A stretch of DNA of 16,096 nucleotides from Bacteroidia bacterium (GTDB lineage Bacteria; Bacteroidota; Bacteroidia; Chitinophagales; Saprospiraceae), in contig JAUILM010000034.1 of the NCBI GenBank assembly GCA_030432855.1, positions 1 through 16,096 of the forward strand. Direction: 5' to 3'. A model generated the notes under the pieces. The model was given only the letters and a program-made list of their open reading frames with translations. It searched no databases and had not been told where the DNA came from. Below are positions 15,118-16,096 of the stretch, piece by piece. The stretch's first letter is position 1, and the number at the start of each line of letters is the position of its first letter. The position numbers and the translations under genes were made by a program.

Positions 15118-15588
15118 ATGAAACAAGTAGTATTATTCCTATCACTCCTGACAATTGGTATCATGTCCTGTAAGCAAGGTGCCAACGACCCTGTAGATTC
15201 CAGTGCTGTTCCATCTGACATGAAGTCACTTTATGGTGAAATCATGGCAGTACATGATGCGGTTATGCCCCAGCTAAGTACAGTAGCCGCGTTACAAACT
15301 GAACTAGGTACTAAATTGGATCAACTGAGGCGTGAAGAACCTATGAATTCTGACCTCATGCGGGAAACTAATAGGGTACTGGGATCACTGAATCGTGCCG
15401 ATAATGCAATGAGTAGTTGGATGGAAGAATTCTCTGCTTTTGATACCATAGAGGAGGATAGAAAACAAGATTTCCTTGAATTTAACAATACAGAGATCAA
15501 TGATATTAGAGAAATGATCAACTCTAGTATAAAGGATGCACAAGCCTTTCTCGAACAAAATCCTTTACAAAATGATGAAAGTATCTAA
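15118..15588 (+). CDS. Predicted lipoprotein of unknown function, upstream of SCO1/SenC
   Basis: A 156-residue protein with a lipoprotein signal peptide (MKQVVLFLSLLTIGIMSC, lipid-modified Cys18). The mature part is almost entirely helical: YGEIMAVHDAVMPQL, a leucine-rich stretch LQTELGTKLDQL, then NRADNAMSSWMEEF and a C-terminal helix, so it resembles a small helical bundle or coiled coil. I recall similar lipoproteins beside SCO genes in other Bacteroidota. The conserved-looking histidine (HDAVMPQ) and methionines might bind a metal such as copper, but that is speculation. Its last 17 bases overlap the start of the SCO gene, suggesting coupled translation. No TAnnTTTG element is evident in the 145-base gap upstream. 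Confidence 0.78.
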   Translation: MKQVVLFLSLLTIGIMSCKQGANDPVDSSAVPSDMKSLYGEIMAVHDAVMPQLSTVAALQTELGTKLDQLRREEPMNSDLMRETNRVLGSLNRADNAMSSWMEEFSAFDTIEEDRKQDFLEFNNTEINDIREMINSSIKDAQAFLEQNPLQNDESI

Positions 15589-16096
15589 CAGAATCTTCGC
15601 CTTGCTGACGATCATTACCGCCTTATGGATAGGCTGTGGTGAAAGTACTGATGACAAGTTACCCTTCCTGGGTGATACTGTAATTGAAAATGGAGATACC
15701 ACTTATTATACCATACCCGCTTTCGATTACATAAATCAGGACAGCGTCCATGTGACAAATAAGAGCCTGGCCGGAAAACCCTATGTGGCTGACTTCTTTT
15801 TTACAAGCTGTCCCACGATCTGTCCCAAGGTCAAGAGTCAGATGATTCGTCTTCATGATCTACTCGGACCCGATCATTCTGTCACCTACTTATCGATGTC
15901 TATTGACTATAGAAAAGATAGCGTTCCTATTCTCAGACGATATGTCGATAAGCTGGAAATAGATGATGATCACTGGCACTTTGTACAGCTTAAAAAAGAC
16001 CAAATTGAATCGGTTGCCAACCAATATTTCAATATTGCATTTGAAGATGAGAGTGCCCCCGGTGGATTTGACCATAGTGGCCGACTGATATTAGTG
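15572..16096 (+). CDS. SCO1/SenC/PrrC-family copper chaperone, 3' end outside the window
   Basis: The frame is open from the ATG at 15572 to the window end, giving 175 residues. A signal peptide ends in a lipobox-like LWIGC (Cys22), so it is probably a membrane-anchored lipoprotein facing the periplasm. The SCO thioredoxin-like fold is recognised by FFFTSCPTICP with the copper-binding C80-x3-C84, SIDYRKD (110-116) and the third copper ligand H168 in GFDHSGRLILV. Family members deliver copper to the CuA site of cytochrome c oxidase or act as thiol reductases in its assembly. The start lies inside the lipoprotein gene in another frame (17-base overlap); the second Met at 15575 is also possible. 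The last strands of the protein are beyond the window. Confidence 0.93.
   Translation, partial: MMKVSNRIFALLTIITALWIGCGESTDDKLPFLGDTVIENGDTTYYTIPAFDYINQDSVHVTNKSLAGKPYVADFFFTSCPTICPKVKSQMIRLHDLLGPDHSVTYLSMSIDYRKDSVPILRRYVDKLEIDDDHWHFVQLKKDQIESVANQYFNIAFEDESAPGGFDHSGRLILV

Overview
The window looks like ordinary chromosome from a member of the Bacteroidota. Three things point there: a secreted protein with the type B C-terminal sorting domain of the type IX secretion system (T9SS), start sites without Shine-Dalgarno sequences, and exact copies of the Bacteroidota -7 promoter element TAnnTTTG in front of several genes. A Saprospiria- or Flavobacteriia-like host is my inference from protein style, not something the sequence proves. 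I see no rRNA, tRNA, IS element, prophage or CRISPR array, no broken gene, and no stretch over 300 bases without a gene.

Layout. 1-366 is the 3' end of a diaminopimelate decarboxylase gene (lysA). It converges, with a 1-bp gap, on a PAP2-type membrane phosphatase (368-931, minus). A short divergent promoter region (932-1012) separates that gene from a GlmM-type phosphohexomutase (1013-2389), which is followed at close spacing by a NifS/IscS-type cysteine desulfurase (2418-3551). A hairpin plus T-run at 3551-3605 ends that unit and overlaps the 3' end of a minus-strand AP2-domain protein with a degenerate HNH module (3578-4135). Divergent from it is ribD (4282-5340), then a secreted thioredoxin-fold protein (5466-5993). 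That gene converges with a 1-bp gap on a membrane-anchored DNA/RNA non-specific endonuclease (5995-6894, minus), which lies downstream of the T9SS cargo protein (6948-8903, minus).

The right half reads mostly on the plus strand: a secreted DUF4412-like protein (9064-10008), a membrane-anchored SRPBCC protein (10053-10574), the clamp-loader-like ATPase RarA (10619-11893), an acyl-CoA dehydrogenase (12003-13142) and a small four-cysteine protein (13191-13547). A DASH-type cryptochrome/photolyase lies on the minus strand (13617-14972). The window ends in a lipoprotein gene (15118-15588) that overlaps a truncated SCO1/SenC copper-chaperone gene (15572-16096).

Most genes are housekeeping (lysine/peptidoglycan precursor, amino-sugar, sulfur-transfer, riboflavin, DNA repair and acyl-CoA metabolism) and do not form one pathway. 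The parts most worth a second look are the AP2 protein that keeps an HNH scaffold but lacks both histidines, the DASH-type photolyase with three unexpected residues at electron-transfer and substrate-pocket positions, and the overlapping lipoprotein/SCO pair.
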